In this document: positions 55,590 to 64,000 of the stretch, one piece after another
Layout of the letters: the number at the start of each line of letters is the position of its first letter
How positions within the stretch are numbered: the stretch's first letter is position 1
From: Procambarus clarkii
Lineage: Eukaryota; Arthropoda; Malacostraca; Decapoda; Cambaridae
NCBI RefSeq assembly: GCF_040958095.1
Contig: NC_091198.1
Location: 36,964,276-37,028,275 of the forward strand
Length of the DNA stretch: 64,000 nt
Direction: 5' to 3'
Made by a program: the position numbers and the translations under genes
The notes under the pieces: model-generated
What the model saw: the letters and a program-made list of their open reading frames with translations, nothing else
What the model was told of the DNA's origin: nothing
The model's database searches: none

Positions 55590-55830
55590 AGAAAAAATAA
55601 GAAAAAAGGGAAAAAACAGGGGTGGGAGAAACATGACAGAAAAAGAGTAAAAATACAATTTGGTCAACAAAACAGCATTGTTTAAAATAAAAGATATGGA
55701 TTGACATTTTGGGGGTTAGGTTGGTAGGTTACATTGAGTTAATTAGGTAGTACTTAGTGTTTATCTGTTATAGATAGGAGCTGCCTGGTATGGGCCAATA
55801 GGCCTTCTGCAGTTACCTTTGTTTTTATGT
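55590..55830 (-). mobile_element. Non-LTR 3' tail, minus strand, and polyA-signal-like block
   Basis: The reverse complement (CTAATTAACTCAATGTAACC, ATTTTAAACAATGCTGTTTT, TTGACCAAATTGTATTTTT) matches 58520-58610 on the plus strand. The adjoining GGAGCTGCCTGGTATGGGCC also appears at 29645-29665. Confidence 0.6.
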
Positions 55831-55987
55831 TTTTGCCCTGTAACCTAAATGGTTAGAGAGGCACATATATGGGCTTAGGGACTGAACCCCACACTACATT
55901 TAGCTAAGCTGGTTACAATCTTGATGATATAGTTACAAAATTCTGTATAAGTCGTCACATTATCAATGGGTTCGAGATCAACCACAA

Positions 55988-56145
55988 TTTCCTGAATAGA
56001 TATAACAAAGGGGATATTAATAGGGTATTAAAATTGTCAACACAAGATAGAACACGAAACAATGGGTATAAATTGGATAAGTTTAGATTTAGGAAAGACT
56101 TGGGTAAATACAGGGTCAGTAACAGGGTTGTTGATTTGTGGAATT
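55988..56145 (+). pseudogene. Non-LTR reverse transcriptase C-terminal relic
   Basis: NRYNKGDINRVLKLS, DRTRNNGYKLDKFRFRKDLG and NRVVDLWN read in one frame. It is the same segment as at 33480-33627 but better preserved, and it is only a fragment. Confidence 0.6.
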
Positions 56146-56149
56146 TTTC

Positions 56150-56467
56150 TTAACTTATAAATTTATCTTTATTTATCTTAAACTGGTTGGGAGAGGTACA
56201 GTTTTTAACATAATTGGGAAGGTCATTCCACATTCGAGGTCTCTTGATTTGTAAAGCATTTCTAGTTTGACTAAGTCGTACTCTTGGAATATCAAATAGG
56301 TATTTGTTTCTGGTGTGGTGCTCATGGGATCTGTTACAACCTTCTAGGAAGCTTTTAAGGTCAGGATTGACATTACAGTGCAGCGTTTTATATATATAAA
56401 ATACACATGAGAGTATGTGCAGGGACTTAATATCTAACATATTCAGAGATTTGAGTAAGGGGTCCAT
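56150..56467 (-). pseudogene. L2/CR1-like polymerase C-terminal fragment
   Basis: The minus strand reads LKSLNMLDIKSLHILSC, YHTRNKYLFDIPRVRLS-like residues and KRPRMWNDLPNYVKNC. This parallels the C-terminus of the element at 42842-45110 block by block. It is truncated upstream. Confidence 0.75.
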
Positions 56468-56469
56468 AT

Positions 56470-56610
56470 ATACTGCCCGGTTGCCTGAAATGCTATAGGC
56501 CTACTATAGTGGCTTTAGGTATTGTATGCACTAGCTCTATCTATAAATCCAACATTATGTTTGTAAATCAACTATGTATGTACTTTCCTGAATAAAATCG
56601 ACTTTACTGT
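56470..56610 (+). mobile_element. L2/CR1-like 3' tail, plus strand
   Basis: CCTGAAATGCTATAGGCCTA, TAGTGGCTTTAGGTATTGTA and TATGTACTTTCCTGAATAAA correspond to the tail at about 44995-45090. It faces the minus-strand fragment at 56150, so two copies meet tail-out here. Confidence 0.5.
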
Positions 56611-56632
56611 ACACTTATATTCTCTCTAAACT

Positions 56633-56663
56633 TATTTCAATTTCAATTTCAATTTCAATTTCT
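56633..56663. repeat. (TTTCAA)n microsatellite
   Basis: About five copies of the 6-bp motif lie in AT-rich DNA. Confidence 0.9.
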
Positions 56664-57130
56664 TATATTCTCTGTGGATTTGTTACCCCTATCGTTTGGG
56701 AGAAAAAAAATGACTAATACGTTCGGCGAATGACTTTGACTTCAACTTCACTTTGACTTCGTTCATGTCATCGTATTTTCCGTAATATATAAAGGTTATG
56801 ACAATGCAATTATACTATTGTGTGCAAATAAGTTTGAAATTTCATGTACCCTAAAAATATTAAAATAAAGAATAAGAATAATTAAATAATTGTTGTAGTA
56901 AATTGTCACACGTTCATCATACGCAAACGAACACACAGTTTGGAGCGTCAGTACAAGACCGCCGCCATTTTAAAACACGGCTTCGAATGTAAGTAATGTT
57001 TTTCTCGTACTAACACTGTGTTATACAATAGATTTGGTCTTGAATTCACAAATTTAGTTGTTACATCTGACAGAGTATGTTAGACGGTGTAATGCTGGTC
57101 CATGTTAACGTATTTGTGGGCTTGGTTGGT
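56664..57130. other. Unannotated AT-rich stretch
   Basis: Nothing is recognised. A CpG-containing patch at about 56925-57000 is not clearly a promoter. Confidence 0.35.
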
Positions 57131-57136
57131 TTAAAT

Positions 57137-57350
57137 GTGGAGGCGAGGCCTGGCAGTGCTGGTGTATGTGGAGGCGAGGCGAGGCCTGGCAGTGCTGGTG
57201 TATGTGGAGGCGAGGCCTGGCAGTGCTGGTGTATGTGGAGGCGAGGCCTGGCTGTGCTAGTGTGTATGTGGAGGCGAGGCCTGGCTGTGCTAGTGTGTAT
57301 GTGGAGGCGAGGCCTGGCTGTGCTAGTGTGTATGTGGAGGCGAGGCATGT
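57137..57350. repeat. 31/33-bp minisatellite, about 6-7 units
   Basis: GGCGAGGCCTGGCAGTGCTG followed by GTGTATGTGGA recurs at 31-bp spacing (57183, 57214, 57245). It then changes to a 33-bp variant with GCTGTGCTAGTGTG. It reads as stop-free frames on both strands. Confidence 0.88.
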
Positions 57351-57376
57351 ACAACACTCCCCAATAGGAAGAAAAC

Positions 57377-57448
57377 CCACTGGGTTCTAGGCTAGGTTAG
57401 GCTTATCTGTAATAATTGAATTAAGCCTAGCAAAGCCTAGAACCTAGT
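57377..57448. repeat. Short inverted repeat
   Basis: GGGTTCTAGGCTAGGTTAGG and CCTAGCAAAGCCTAGAACCT are imperfect reverse complements about 30 bp apart and could form a hairpin. No transposon ends are evident. Confidence 0.6.
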
Positions 57449-57539
57449 TCAGTAATTTAAAAAATGTTGTAACTTGAAAAATGCCATTCAATACATTACA
57501 CAATTTAAATATTTTCAGGCAATCAACACAACCCTCATG

Positions 57540-57660
57540 TTGGTCTATCATTCTATAGAATAATAGATCTCGTAATAATTTTGCAAAAATAGTGGCATTT
57601 ACTATTTTTAAAAGATTATTAAAAAATTTACTGATATGGTGCATTCGGAAGGGCGAAGAG
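57540..57660 (-). repeat. Single inverted copy of part of the 235-bp unit
   Basis: The reverse complement contains CTTCCGAATGCACCATA, AATCTTTTAAAAATAGTAAA and TTTTGCAAAATTATTACGAG, the first half of the unit arrayed at 60720-63152. It lies next to a poly-G run and a SINE, as does the inverted copy at 60517. Confidence 0.75.
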
Positions 57661-57711
57661 GGAGAACGGCCTGTTGACATAGCTCGGGTGCAGGGGGGGG
57701 GGGGTTGTGTA

Positions 57712-57890
57712 AAAGCCTGGTTTGTGCCTCGGAGAGGCTATGGGATCCAGTAAGTTCAGTAGAACTTCGGTTTCAACCCTTTTACCCTGTTGTAGCTCAG
57801 TCGATTAAGGCAGTGTCTGGGATGCTCCCGGACGCAGGTTCGAATCCTCGTCACGGCCCTTGTGGATTTGTTCATTTGATGCATCACGTT
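57712..57890 (+). mobile_element. tRNA-derived SINE, copy 2 (complete)
   Basis: GCCTGGTTTGTGCCTCGGAG opens it. The A box TAGCTCAGTCGA (57793-57804) and perfect B box GGTTCGAATCC (57837-57847) form an internal polymerase III promoter. CACGGCCCTTGTGGATTTGT closes the tRNA-like part. The internal promoter explains its spread; it is not a working tRNA gene. Confidence 0.85.
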
Positions 57891-58465
57891 ATTGTGGTCT
57901 GTGTGTGTAATTCTTCACTTGCTACAGCAACAGGAATGTGTGTGTATGTATTTGTGTTGTTGAATATGACCGAAAGTGTAAGATTAATGATTCTAACACA
58001 AATCGTCTGAATATTTGTTTTTCTTCACTGTCGAGAGTAGTTAAAAAAATTTACTCGAGTTTATTTTCACACTTTATTTATGGTCCTTAAGTCCCTCTCC
58101 TTAATGCTGCTGCTGTTTCTCGCATCTTTGCATCGCTTGTATGTTTGGGGGTTTGGCCTCTTGCTATATATTGTTTCCATTTGTGTGTGTTTGGGTCTCA
58201 GGCCCTCTCGCAATTTCTGTTGAACAAACCCCTTTTCCTAGTTCTGCATCTCTCCTTTGGTACAAATTTTGTTGTGCTTTTATCATATATTTCACAAAAC
58301 TTGACATACATTTCATTTACTTCATGTCCTATCAGCAAGTGTTTGTCAAATTCTTTAAGGAAAGTTTATCATCCTGATTGCAGATCTCTAGCGATATTAT
58401 GTCAACTTCTTGTGGATTCGCAATCATTATTTAATTTACCTTTAGGTGTTCTTTCACCAGCACAG
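57891..58465. repeat. Dispersed repeat related to 59428-59600
   Basis: ATATATTTCACAAAACTTGA, CATTTACTTCATGTCCTATC and AGCAAGTGTTTG (about 58285-58345) are a diverged match to 59545-59605. Open frames here are not recognised. Confidence 0.4.
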
Positions 58466-58720
58466 CAACACTGTACCTCTCCCAACCAGTTTAAGATAAA
58501 AACTAAGTACTAACTAATTAACTCAATGTAACCTACCTTACCCCCAAAATGACAACCCATGTCTTCTATTTTAAACAATGCTGTTTTGTTGACCAAATTG
58601 TATTTTTGTTTTTTTCTGCAATGTTTCCCCCCCCCCCCCCACCACTCTACCACCACATTGAGTTTAGTAGCTCTGTGCACGTCAGGTGCTGTTTAATATA
58701 CAGACCTACTCCTCCATTTG
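58466..58720 (+). mobile_element. Non-LTR 3' tail, plus strand
   Basis: CTGTACCTCTCCCAACCAGT continues through a 3' untranslated block shared with 55600-55745 (inverted) to a long C run (58627-58640) and CACCACATTGAGTTTAGTAG. It is a severely truncated copy. Confidence 0.6.
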
Positions 58721-58979
58721 ACCTAGTTTCTCTATCACATCTATATCACTTTGTGCTTTAGCCCTGGTGGAGCTTGGTCCACCAGGCTGTTGTTTGGAGT
58801 GGCCCGCAGATCCACATACAGTCTGCATATGATATACAGTCTGTTGATCAATTAAACTACAGTAGTTAGTTTTTATCATCCGAATGCACCAATATGTGTT
58901 CATTCTTCCCAGATGAAGGAACTAGGTAATATTCATCATCTGAATGCACCATCTGATGCTTTAACACACTCATGATACA

Positions 58980-59175
58980 CGAGAGGTTTAAAAAACTTTT
59001 AAAACTTTTAAAACTTTTTGACCTATGTATTTAAAAGCAATTCTAAAGTTAAAAAGTGTAGCATAGGCCCCTCGCAGAATGTTCTTAATATGATCCTCAG
59101 GTTATAGTTTTCTATCTAAAACCACCCCTAGATCTCTTTCTTGATCAGAATTCTTTATAGATCTCAGTGGCTCGA
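58980..59175 (-). pseudogene. Non-LTR reverse transcriptase thumb relic, minus strand
   Basis: The minus strand reads SRKRDLGVVLDRKL-like residues, then EDHIKNILRGAYATLFNFRI with stops. This corresponds to the thumb region of a reverse transcriptase (the DLGV block). Confidence 0.55.
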
Positions 59176-59427
59176 TCATAGAAACTGCTCTAAATCCTTG
59201 TTGGCCTGGATTGTGGAGGTCATTGGTCTCTATAAAACTAGTAATCTGACTCCTGATCACTCTCAAATAATTTTATTATGTGGGATGTTAGTGCAACTGG
59301 TCTATAATTCTTTGCCAATGCTTGTGTTGTGTTGTGTTGTTTTGGTAGTGATGTGCAATGTGTTGTTTTGGTAGTGATTCGTCCAGTTCTGGTAGTAGTG
59401 CGGTTGTTGTGTAGTGTAGTACTTGTG

Positions 59428-59600
59428 TGCTTGTTAATGACTTGTATTCCAGTCTTGTGGGTATCTCCTTTCCCCTACGGGCCAACTGCTTTGTTCTTAC
59501 CTAGCATTTTGCTTTGTTTGGGTATGAATGTTTGTGTGCCGTATATTTTGCAAAATTTGCCATATATCTCATTATTTACTCCTCTGCCTAGCAACAAGTC
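59428..59600. repeat. Dispersed repeat, copy shared with 63858-64000
   Basis: TGCTTGTTAATGACTTGTAT through GGGTATGAATGTTTGTGT and TTTTGCAAAATTTGCCATAT appear in both places, nearly identical apart from a few substitutions and one small insertion. Confidence 0.75.
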
Positions 59601-59939
59601 TGTCTAATTATACTCATTAACTGTTTTTCAAAGTTCCCCATAGTGTCCTTTATTGAAATCGAGTTCATGAACCGTTTCAATGTTCTTATTTTCTTCTAGA
59701 TTATATCTTAAAGTATATTTAAATGTTATTGTTATTATTGTTATTAAATGTTATTGTGACATTGCATTGAAATTGAGCTGTGTTGTTTACCATACTGTTC
59801 ATTTCATGAGTATAGTTTATTTTTTTATTTTTTTCATTTCATTTTTTTAGCTGTTCTTATTTTTCAGTGATGGGAATATCAGATCATTTGATGTTCCCAA
59901 TTTTCTGATGGAAGCATCAGACCATTATAGAATGCATCG

Positions 59940-60238
59940 GATGAGGTAGTTTGGAATGGTGGGGAGGACGAGAGGGGGGTATGGTGGGGAAGACGAGGGG
60001 ACAGAGGAGAGGGTAATGGTGGGGAGGACGAGGGGACTGGGGAGTTGGGGATGGTGGGGACGGGAATGCTGGGGAGGACAAAGGGACAGGTGAATGGGAG
60101 ATGGTGGGGGAGGAAGAAGGACAGGGAAGGGGAAAATGGTAAGGAGGACGATGGGACAGGGAAGTGGGAATAGTGGGGATGATGTGGGGACAGGGAAGTG
60201 GGAAGGACGAGAGGACTGTGGAATGGGGAATAGCAAAG
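59940..60238. repeat. Polypurine G-rich imperfect minisatellite
   Basis: About 300 bp of AATGGTGGGGAGGACGAGGG-type units of varying length lie almost free of pyrimidines except T. It sits 45 bp before the exon at 60283 and could form G-quadruplex or triplex DNA. Confidence 0.8.
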
Positions 60239-60282
60239 TGAATTATAATTATATATATTAATTAATTCTTATAAATTTCCAG

Positions 60283-60389
60283 AAGCCTGTATCAACACCC
60301 ACACTAATGCAACTGAAAGAGAAGTTGAGACAAGTATTGCTGATATGTTGAAGAACGCCCCAAACAAACTCGGTGGAAACAGATACAAG
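60283..60389 (+). CDS. Exon, probably of the DUF4806-domain gene
   Basis: A 107-bp exon lies between an acceptor (ATAAATTTCCAG) and a donor (GTAAAG). One frame is open and reads ACINTHTNATEREVETSIAD then MLKNAPNKLGGNRYK, while the other two have stops. It ends on a codon boundary. I do not recognise the segment with certainty; its position on the same strand 2.8 kb before clear DUF4806 exons makes it the likely upstream exon. Exons further upstream were not found. Confidence 0.55.
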
Positions 60390-60516
60390 GTAAAGTTTGC
60401 CAATTTGCTGTAGTCTAATTCAATTTCTTTTTAGTAATCTTCGAGAACATTTATGCTATGAATAAGATAAAATAATGTAACTGATTTTGATTTATTTACT
60501 ATTTATTATTTATTTA

Positions 60517-60583
60517 CCGTTATTAGTATAATAGATCTCGTAATAATTTTGCAAAAATAATGGCATTTACTATTTTAAAAAGC
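60517..60583 (-). repeat. Inverted partial copy of the 235-bp unit
   Basis: ACCGTTATTAGTATAATAGA, TCTCGTAATAATTTTGCAAA and AATAATGGCATTTACTATTT are the exact reverse complement of part of the unit arrayed downstream. It faces the array across about 140 bp. Confidence 0.85.
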
Positions 60584-60595
60584 TCGGGTGCAGGG

Positions 60596-60656
60596 GGGGG
60601 GGGTTATGTAAAAGCCTGGTTTGTGCCTCGGAGAGGCTATGGGATCCAGTAAGATC
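60596..60656 (+). mobile_element. SINE head fragment after a poly-G run
   Basis: A G run, TTATGTAAAAGCCTGGTTTG, then TGCCTCGGAGAGGCTATGGG and ATCCAGTAAG match the first about 40 bp of the SINE at 57712, including the preceding G run. The rest of the SINE is missing. Confidence 0.8.
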
Positions 60657-60719
60657 GTCCTTCCTTTCCTCCCTAGAATCTGGATGTAGCAGGTGCTCAA
60701 TTGTCAAAAGTGAAAAATT

Positions 60720-63152
60720 GGTTTTGTCTTCCGAATGCACCATTTCTGTAAATTTGCTAATAATCTTTTAAAAATAGTAAATGCCATTATTTTTGCAAAA
60801 TTATTAAGAGATCTATTATACTAATAACGGTTTGATAAAATACAGTAGACTGCCTACTGGTTTTACCTGTAATAAGGTTTGATACAGATGATTATGATTA
60901 TGGTTTTGGCCTCCACCACCCTCTCACCTAACTTGTTCCAACCATGTCTACCACGGTTTTGTCTTCCGAATGCACCATTTCTGTAAATTTGCTAATAATC
61001 TTTTAAAAATAGTAAATGCCATTATTTTTGCAAAATTATTAAGAGATCTATTATACTAATAACGGTTTGATAAAATACAGTAGACTGCCTACTGGTTTTA
61101 CCTGTAATAAGGTTTGATACAGATGATTATGATTATGGTTTTGGCCTCCACCACCCTCTCACCTAACTTGTTCCAACCATGTCTACCACGGTTTTGTCTT
61201 CCGAATGCACCATTTCTGTAAATTTGCTAATAATCTTTTAAAAATAGTAAATGCCATTATTTTTGCAAAATTATTAAGAGATCTATTATACTAATAACGG
61301 TTTGATAAAATACAGTAGACTGCCTACTGGTTTTACCTGTAATAAGGTTTGATACAGATGATTATGATTATGGTTTTGGCCTCCACCACCCTCTCACCTA
61401 ACTTGTTCCAACCATGTCTACCACGGTTTTGTCTTCCGAATGCACCATTTCTGTAAATTTGCTAATAATCTTTTAAAAATAGTAAATGCCATTATTTTTG
61501 CAAAATTATTAAGAGATCTATTATACTAATAACGGTTTGATAAAATACAGTAGACTGCCTACTGGTTTTACCTGTAATAAGGTTTGATACAGATGATTAT
61601 GATTATGGTTTTGGCCTCCACCACCCTCTCACCTAACTTGTTCCAACCATGTCTACCACGGTTTTGTCTTCCGAATGCACCATTTCTGTAAATTTGCTAA
61701 TAATCTTTTAAAAATAGTAAATGCCATTATTTTTGCAAAATTATTAAGAGATCTATTATACTAATAACGGTTTGATAAAATACAGTAGACTGCCTACTGG
61801 TTTTACCTGTAATAAGGTTTGATACAGATGATTATGATTATGGTTTTGGCCTCCACCACCCTCTCACCTAACTTGTTCCAACCATGTCTACCACGGTTTT
61901 GTCTTCCGAATGCACCATTTCTGTAAATTTGCTAATAATCTTTTAAAAATAGTAAATGCCATTATTTTTGCAAAATTATTAAGAGATCTATTATACTAAT
62001 AACGGTTTGATAAAATACAGTAGACTGCCTACTGGTTTTACCTGTAATAAGGTTTGATACAGATGATTATGATTATGGTTTTGGCCTCCACCACCCTCTC
62101 ACCTAACTTGTTCCAACCATGTCTACCACGGTTTTGTCTTCCGAATGCACCATTTCTGTAAATTTGCTAATAATCTTTTAAAAATAGTAAATGCCATTAT
62201 TTTTGCAAAATTATTAAGAGATCTATTATACTAATAACGGTTTGATAAAATACAGTAGACTGCCTACTGGTTTTACCTGTAATAAGGTTTGATACAGATG
62301 ATTATGATTATGGTTTTGGCCTCCACCACCCTCTCACCTAACTTGTTCCAACCATGTCTACCACGGTTTTGTCTTCCGAATGCACCATTTCTGTAAATTT
62401 GCTAATAATCTTTTAAAAATAGTAAATGCCATTATTTTTGCAAAATTATTAAGAGATCTATTATACTAATAACGGTTTGATAAAATACAGTAGACTGCCT
62501 ACTGGTTTTACCTGTAATAAGGTTTGATACAGATGATTATGATTATGGTTTTGGCCTCCACCACCCTCTCACCTAACTTGTTCCAACCATGTCTACCACG
62601 GTTTTGTCTTCCGAATGCACCATTTCTGTAAATTTGCTAATAATCTTTTAAAAATAGTAAATGCCATTATTTTTGCAAAATTATTACGAGATCTATTATA
62701 CTAATAACGGTTTGATAAAATACAGTAGACTGCCTACTGGTTTTACCTGTAATAAGGTTTGATACAGATGATTATGATTATGGTTTTGGCCTCCACCACC
62801 CTCTCACCTAACTTGTTCCAACCATGTCTACCACGGTTTTGTCTTCCGAATGCACCATTTCTGTAAATTTGCTAATAATCTTTTAAAAATAGTAAATGCC
62901 ATTATTTTTGCAAAATTATTAAGAGATCTATTATACTAATAACGGTTTGATAAAATACAGTAGACTGCCTACTGGTTTTACCTGTAATAAGGTTTGATAC
63001 AGATGATTATGATTATGGTTTTGGCCTCCACCACCCTCTCACCTAACTTGTTCCAACCATGTCTACCACGGTTTTGTCTTCCGAATGCACCATTTCTGTA
63101 AATTTGCTAATAATCTTTTAAAAATAGTAAATGCCATTATTTTTGCAAAATT
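60720..63152. repeat. 235-bp tandem array, 10 full units and a partial eleventh
   Basis: GGTTTTGTCTTCCGAATGCA recurs at 60720, 60955, 61190 and so on, exactly every 235 bp, up to 63070. Units are almost identical: the only change I saw is AAGAG to ACGAG near 62685. The last unit stops at GCAAAATT, where unique exon-like sequence begins. Such uniformity implies very recent amplification or homogenisation. Confidence 0.95.
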
Positions 63153-63309
63153 CCTGAATATTGTCAAAATGACGGAAACCCATATGTCAAAAACACATGG
63201 AGATATACCAATCCTGGAAGACATTCTTCCATCCCCACTTGAAACTGTTGAGCAGGTGGAAAGTCTGTCACATGAGCTAAAAGTTAACAGTGAATATAAA
63301 AAGAGTATG
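63153..63309 (+). CDS. DUF4806-type protein, exon ending at 63309
   Basis: The frame reads MTETHMSKTHGD, LEDILPSPLETVEQVESLSH and ELKVNSEYKKSM, followed by a consensus donor GTAAGT in phase 0. With the next exon it forms the pattern of the DUF4806 family, a domain of unknown function common in arthropods: an N-terminal LP-P--T-E-VE-LE helix, then a small glycine-containing helix and a basic end. The true exon start is not certain because the 235-bp array abuts it and no good acceptor is visible. Candidate acceptors are inside (for example at GGAAG, about 63220), and the frame also runs back into the last array unit. Confidence 0.6.
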
Positions 63310-63370
63310 GTAAGTGTTGCTTAATTCTTTTAGCCTGAGTATGGTAAGTGTTGCTGAATTTTTTTAGCCT
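63303..63370 (+). repeat. 34-bp tandem duplication covering the splice donor
   Basis: GAGTATGGTAAGTGTTGCT is present at 63303 and again at 63337, followed each time by AATT--TTTTAGCCT. The second copy recreates the exon end ATG and the same donor GTAAGT. Confidence 0.9.
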
Positions 63371-63630
63371 TGTACATATGTCTTTTGATTAGTTTTTTTG
63401 CAGATGAAGGAAGGTGGGGTGGCACATAATTGATTGTTCAGTGTTATGTTTAAGGTACAAATAAAACAAAAGCAAAAGTTACTCAAATTCGTTGATTTTT
63501 GTAATAGTTAAGAAGGAAAATATTTTAATGCTATTTATTTAATACAGTTTGAAATTAGAAAATCTAATGTTGAGATTGAAAGATATATATTATTCTCTAT
63601 TACCTTACAGCTTATGCATTATTTTAACAG

Positions 63631-63790
63631 GTCCAGACGCTGTCTCAAATGGGCGGTGCAAGCTGTGGAGACACAGTGAGACGAATGATGAGGAGGATAG
63701 GGACCTATGGGGTCTGGTCTCAGTATTCACTCGTTGGGCGCAAGAGGAAACGTGTCTTCAAAACCTTGGATATTTGTAATGTAATAATAA
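63631..63790 (+). CDS. DUF4806-type protein, following exon
   Basis: The acceptor is ATTATTTTAACAG and the exon starts in phase 0, matching the previous donor. It reads VQTLSQMGGASCGDTVRRMM, RRIGTYGVWSQYSLVGRKRK and RVFKTLDICNVII, then a donor GTACGT at 63791. The GG-S--D-VRR and Y-L-GRK-K--F--L-IC-VI pattern is the C-terminal half of DUF4806. Such proteins often carry DNA-binding domains elsewhere, but none is visible here. The gene presumably continues beyond the window. Confidence 0.68.
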
Positions 63791-63857
63791 GTACGTAAAT
63801 TTGACATTTTTTTGGATTATATATATGTCTGCATGTATTATGTATTATACTTGCATG

Positions 63858-64000
63858 CTTGTTAATGACTTGTATTCTAGTCTTGTGGGTATCTCCTTTC
63901 TCCTACGGGCCAAATGCTTTGTTCTTACCTAGCATTTTGCTTTGTTTGGGTATGAATGTTTGTGTACCTTCATTGTATATTTTGCAAAATTTGCCATATA
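63858..64000. repeat. Dispersed repeat, second copy, cut by the window end
   Basis: Nearly identical to 59428-59575 in the same orientation. It lies in the intron after the DUF4806 exon. Confidence 0.75.

Noticed and set aside
57780..57865. tRNA gene (also 33195-33270 and 30540-30618 on the minus strand)
   Set aside because: A and B boxes are good, but the sequences form part of longer repeated SINEs and do not close a proper acceptor stem and anticodon arm.

Overview
The window looks like repeat-dominated nuclear DNA of a decapod crustacean (crayfish, lobster or shrimp type). This is inferred from recognised signatures: a tRNA-derived SINE with a perfect internal B box, Penelope-like retroelement ends, non-LTR tails of a kind I associate with decapods, and spliced gene fragments. 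No search was run, so the species is not asserted. Almost everything is mobile or tandem DNA. Only two host genes are recognisable, both as exons on the + strand.

Layout. 1-15785 is a tandem array of composite modules in the order C-A-C-B-C-A-C-B. Module C is about 0.7 kb and LTR-like. Module A is about 3.5 kb, non-coding, with a 30-bp minisatellite. Module B is mostly a 168-bp satellite. The same modules return in inverted orientation at 42.1-50.1 kb (B-C-A-C), so the two module blocks form a giant inverted repeat around a 26-kb centre. Between them lie two exons of the mitochondrial Hsp90 gene TRAP1 (19758-19920 and 28590-28826), separated by an 8.7-kb intron. That intron holds a 5.5-kb Ty3/gypsy-type LTR retrotransposon with 5-bp target duplications and a 533-bp element with about 50-bp terminal inverted repeats.

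29-33.6 kb is a patchwork of Penelope, SINE, MITE and non-LTR fragments. 33641-39919 is an essentially full-length I-group non-LTR retrotransposon (gag-like ORF1; endonuclease, reverse transcriptase and RNase H in ORF2) between perfect 13-bp target duplications. It sits inside the remains of an older reverse transcriptase. A second, 5'-truncated L2/CR1-like element at 42842-45110 interrupts an inverted module C. 50.1-53.0 kb is a cluster of minisatellites, several with a 31-bp period. 53-60 kb is AT-rich sequence with scattered retroelement relics and a SINE.

The right end (60283-63790) carries exons of a gene encoding a DUF4806-type domain. One of its introns holds ten nearly identical 235-bp tandem repeats plus a partial eleventh. 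No operon-like cooperation exists here. What ties the window together is nested insertion and tandem amplification around two broken-up or widely spaced host genes.
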